The notes under the pieces were generated by a model. That model was not told the DNA's origin and searched no databases. It saw only the letters and a program-made list of their open reading frames with translations. A stretch of 64,000 nucleotides of DNA from Micropterus salmoides (Eukaryota > Chordata > Actinopteri > Centrarchiformes > Centrarchidae), in assembly GCF_014851395.1 (NCBI RefSeq), contig NW_024041039.1, positions 3,721,387 through 3,785,386 on the forward strand. Direction: 5' to 3'. Below, piece after piece: positions 60,888-64,000 of the stretch. The position numbers and the translations under genes were made by a program. How positions within the stretch are numbered: the first letter of the stretch is position 1; each line of letters starts with the position of its first letter.

Positions 60888-60890
60888 GAT

Positions 60891-62537
60891 CTTTAAGTTA
60901 CACTAAACAGCAGCAGGCAGCTCAAACAGCTTGAGTCAGTCACTCTTCCACTCTCAAGTCAAATGTCTGCTTACAGCCAGTTTCACGTACAGTGTCTCAA
61001 CGTGCCTTACAGATGCACAATAGTTCCCGACACAGCCTAAGTTCTTGTTGGCGATGAGGAAATGTAGCAGCTCAGTTCCCTCCTCTAGAAACGTCTCAGC
61101 ATATCCAGTCTTGTTCTAAATCTCCTGTAGTCAGCAGCTGGTTGAAGTTGGAGTATTCCTGTATTCCCCGTCTGTCTGCTGTTCGCTCTGGTAGCTGTCC
61201 TCCTGCAGTTATGAGAAGCTTTCAGTTTTGTTTTGAACTTAAATCACACAACATGTCCCTTTGTGTTTCTAACAGGACAGAGCAGTTGTATTCCAGGTTT
61301 GTGTCACATGCTTCTGGCAATTCCACATTCCACACATTGCTCTCTAATTACACACTGCGAGCTTCACATTGATAAGAAACTCATACACCTCATTTAAATA
61401 AACTCTACTTACACGTATGTTCCACGTGAACATTATGGAGCTGTTATCTGTATTTTGCCTAAAATCTTTAGTGTTGGTTAATTTGTTCTGCTGTACTGGT
61501 GGTCAGTAATGTTGTCCTTTTTGGTTGATGAAGGGGGTTCACCCAGCAGACAGGCCAGGGGAGTTAGAGGAATAATATAACAAGCACCCACCTGCGCTAT
61601 GCATGAAATGTTGACAGTCAACATTGTTTGTTTGAGGGTAGTTTGTATCAGTGTAGATTACACAACTACAGAACTTACTGTAAGTAAGTGCAACAAAGCC
61701 AGCAGTACTAGTAAAAGGCTGTTACTGCATCAGTACAACAAGCAGGAACGTTCACCAAGCGATATTTAGTCTGCTCTGTCTCATCCACCGCAGCTGTGTT
61801 TTGGTTTTACACAAGCACATTTGCTAGCTCAGCTAATGTCTGTAGCCTTTATAGCTGAGATGCTACGTACCTTAAAATTGAGCAACTCCTTGCAAACTCA
61901 GCTGCTTGTTGAGAGAAACCAGCTCCCAGGAGGAGGAGGAAGACTGCCACGGACTGGATCTCTAATTCATTGAATTTACTATAAAGATTAAACGTGACAA
62001 ATAACTTTAATCTTGTTATTTTTAACAAAGTTTTGTGTTTGAGTTTGTGTTATTCTAAATTTTGACACCAAGATAATTTTTTTTCACAGCATATGTATGT
62101 TGGTTCCACATACCGGTCATCTGTCTTATTGCTAATAATCATTATCGGCCTGGGGGAAAAAAACATATCGGTCGATCCCCAATATAAATGTTATCAGTTC
62201 ATACTGCAGATTATATCTACAAAGGGAAACAAAGAATTTAAAATTGAGGAAGATCAAATCAAATGAGCTTTTCAACTAAGATTATACTAAAATATGAAAC
62301 AGAGTCAAGATAAATAATATCTTGGAATCTACATATCTCAATTAACCAAACTTAACAACACAAGATATTTTACATGCTTGTCTGTTTTTTCCACACTACA
62401 CCTTTCTCAGTTTATTTTCTTTACTTCATCACCTTCATTGTATTATATTTGGTGAATTCTATTTTCTTTTCTTTCCTTGCAGCACTCAAGCTGCTGTAGT
62501 CCTATTTTTCTGAAGTCTCAAACATTATGAAATATTC
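60891..62537. other. Spacer between TRIM units
   Basis: The first part (about 60891-61130) is probably 5' flanking or UTR of the unit A TRIM copy. The rest is AT-rich with no gene or clear element. Confidence 0.4.
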
Positions 62538-63393
62538 TGTTTGGAATATCTGATTCTTTCAAACACACCCAACACTTTTTATGCACAATATTGCCTATAT
62601 ATGAGTTCAGTACCTTACTCTTGTGTGCTAAACATGCAGCCTTGCCTCATGACGAGGATGACCATGAAACAACAGTCAAAGAATTTCCATCATAAAGAAA
62701 CAAACGCATACATTTAAGTAAATCACTTTATTCTTTATTGTTTTAGGTATCAGCTGTTTTTATTATTTTGTCACCCTGTGTATATATAATCCCAGTAAGC
62801 ATAATAATAAGCAAATCTAAAACACAGCAGTGTACAGTTAGTTCACAGCAGTAGTAAAGATTTAGTTCCCTCGTCACCAAAGATATGATTATAAAATCTC
62901 CACTTTTCAGTAATCAATTCACCAATCTGTGCAATGTGACACTTGGTCGCAATACTAACAGAGAAGAATGAATATAAAAGTCCTTTGGAAAGAAACACTA
63001 ATTATCTTATATCCTTGTTTAATTAAAGACACTTCAGCAAAACAGAATAAACAAAGTTAGAAAAATATGAGTCAATATTTAAATATCAGAATATTCAGAT
63101 CAAGATTTAAAAATATAAAGGTAATATTAGTTTCATGCATATATTTCTTTTTCTTCAGTGTATTTTTTTGTAACAGGAAAAGAGCTCTGAGAGTTGCCAA
63201 AACATTATCTTATAAGGGATGACTGATAAAGCTGCGTTTTTTTACCTAATAAGGTAAAATCAATAATCAATAAAAAATCAATAATCAATAAAATGGCAGA
63301 CAAACTGCAGGGTTTTCAGGGGTTGCAGCACTTAAAAGCTGCTTTAGTTAAGATCTTCTTCTACAGACCCCATTCTAGCAAAGGTACAAGGTA

Positions 63394-63399
63394 TTTATT
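63394..63399 (-). promoter_or_regulatory. Poly(A) signal of the unit B TRIM gene
   Basis: AATAAA on the minus strand, 265 bp after the stop codon. The matching place in unit A (near 59580) reads aaatat, so the signal is lost there. Confidence 0.55.
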
Positions 63400-63663
63400 T
63401 GTCATTTTACAGCACAGGGTTATGCAAATGAGATGAAGTTTGTACTTCCCTTTATGCTACATGCAAAGCACAAATGGTATATCCAAAAATGATAAAAGGA
63501 TATACAGAAATACAACAATTTTACATGGTGTGGATGAGGATGAATTCAGTAATAAAGTAAAACAAATGTAGCTGCATCCACATCATTACAGCGTACAAAA
63601 AACTCTCTCCCTGGACTGATTGTGATCTTGATTGGATCGCATTTGCATAGACAATAGGATCAT

Positions 63664-63999
63664 CTAGCCGTATAGATCATCGTCATTATCTTCATCAAAT
63701 GAAAGGTTGAATTCCATTTGGGGTTTGACATATCCATTGCAAAACATCGAGATGGATCGGAACATCAGGCAGGGGCGTGATAGGGTTGGGCAGAGGACTT
63801 CAATATCAGATAATTTTCTCTGCGGGGGGTTCAGAGTGGAAGTTGCTTTCTCCTTCACACTGTCCAAGACTTTGAGCGACAGGTTGTTCAGGTGTTCGCT
63901 CATGTCTATCAGAGCTCTTGGGGTCGGCTGTGGATCATCTGGCAGGGGAATCTGGACTCTTTCAGCTGCAGTCTTGTATCTCTGCAGGAATGAGAGATC
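63664..63999 (-). CDS. TRIM-family gene, 3' coding part (partial)
   Basis: Open from the window edge to tag at 63664, about 111 codons. It starts within the coiled-coil region (DLSFLQRYKTAAERVQIPLP), then MSEHLNNLSLKVLDSV, matching unit A. It departs from unit A at about 63850 and ends in an acidic tail (SFDEDNDDDLYG). The 5' part with RING and B-box should lie beyond 64000. There is no B30.2/SPRY domain, so the product would be a short TRIM unless splicing from a donor upstream of the tail leads to further exons. No disabling change is visible in the part shown. Confidence 0.65.
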   Translation of the reverse strand, partial: DLSFLQRYKTAAERVQIPLPDDPQPTPRALIDMSEHLNNLSLKVLDSVKEKATSTLNPPQRKLSDIEVLCPTLSRPCLMFRSISMFCNGYVKPQMEFNLSFDEDNDDDLYG

Positions 64000-64000
64000 T

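Larger units (their letters stand above)
57645..60890 (-). repeat. Tandem duplication, unit A (TRIM region)
   Basis: Homologous in order and orientation to 62538-64000. Shared blocks include acttaagtaaatcactttat-type, aatcccagtaagcataataa, agtaaagatttagttccctc, ggaaagaaacactaattatc and the TRIM exon. Unit A has two extra insertions (57699-57952 and 58473-59444). Confidence 0.88.
62538..64000 (-). repeat. Tandem duplication, unit B (runs off the window)
   Basis: Partner of unit A, without the MITE and LINE. It continues past the right edge. Confidence 0.88.

Noticed and set aside
1..64000. CRISPR array, bacterial operon or integrated phage
   Set aside because: No regularly spaced direct repeats, no ribosome-binding-site and gene strings; the sequence is plainly vertebrate.

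Overview
This window looks like teleost fish nuclear DNA. The one clear host gene is the 3' end of a vertebrate RhoGAP gene. Almost everything else is AT-rich intergenic DNA full of fish-type repeats: Tc1-like elements, short hAT-like elements with terminal inverted repeats, CR1/L2-type LINE pieces and a tRNA-derived SINE. I place it at ray-finned fish level and no finer. All identifications come from reading the sequence; no database search was run.

Layout. 1-6044 is intron. The last two coding exons of a p190-B RhoGAP gene (arhgap5) lie on the + strand at 6045-6150 and 8852-9170. They encode the end of the GAP domain and the proline/glutamine-rich tail. A 3' UTR follows, with poly(A) signals near 9283 and 13736. 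From about 11.4 to 23.3 kb there are stacked transposons, including a three-level nest at 13.9-15.95 kb: Tc1-like ends, then an inner TIR element, then a LINE. From 23.3 to 41.9 kb no convincing coding exon is visible. That stretch holds a possible promoter/5' exon near 24.4-24.9 kb, a SINE, copies of one hAT-like family, microsatellites and a dense cluster of promoter-type motifs at 35.58-35.74 kb. At 43.2-45.6 kb there is an isolated retroviral-type gag (minus strand) with matrix, capsid and zinc-knuckle parts, broken by stops and frameshifts and lying between two direct repeats. No pol or env is seen. A 410-bp direct duplication follows at 45.8 and 47.5 kb.

From 48.9 to 55.7 kb there are more elements, including a decayed LINE and a Tc1-like element that is complete at both ends but has lost part of its catalytic domain. 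The last 6.4 kb (57.6-64.0) is a tandem duplication of a TRIM-family gene region on the minus strand. The left unit carries a TRIM copy with two frameshifts, and has gained a hAT-like element and a LINE that the right unit lacks. The right unit is open to the window edge and ends in a short tail without a B30.2 domain.

No operon-like or multi-gene functional system is evident. The host genes are arhgap5 (Rho signalling, cytoskeleton) and the TRIM array (often innate immunity in fish). The most interesting points are the frame-split gag with late-domain motifs, the duplicated TRIM block with insertions that order its history, and the nested transposons.
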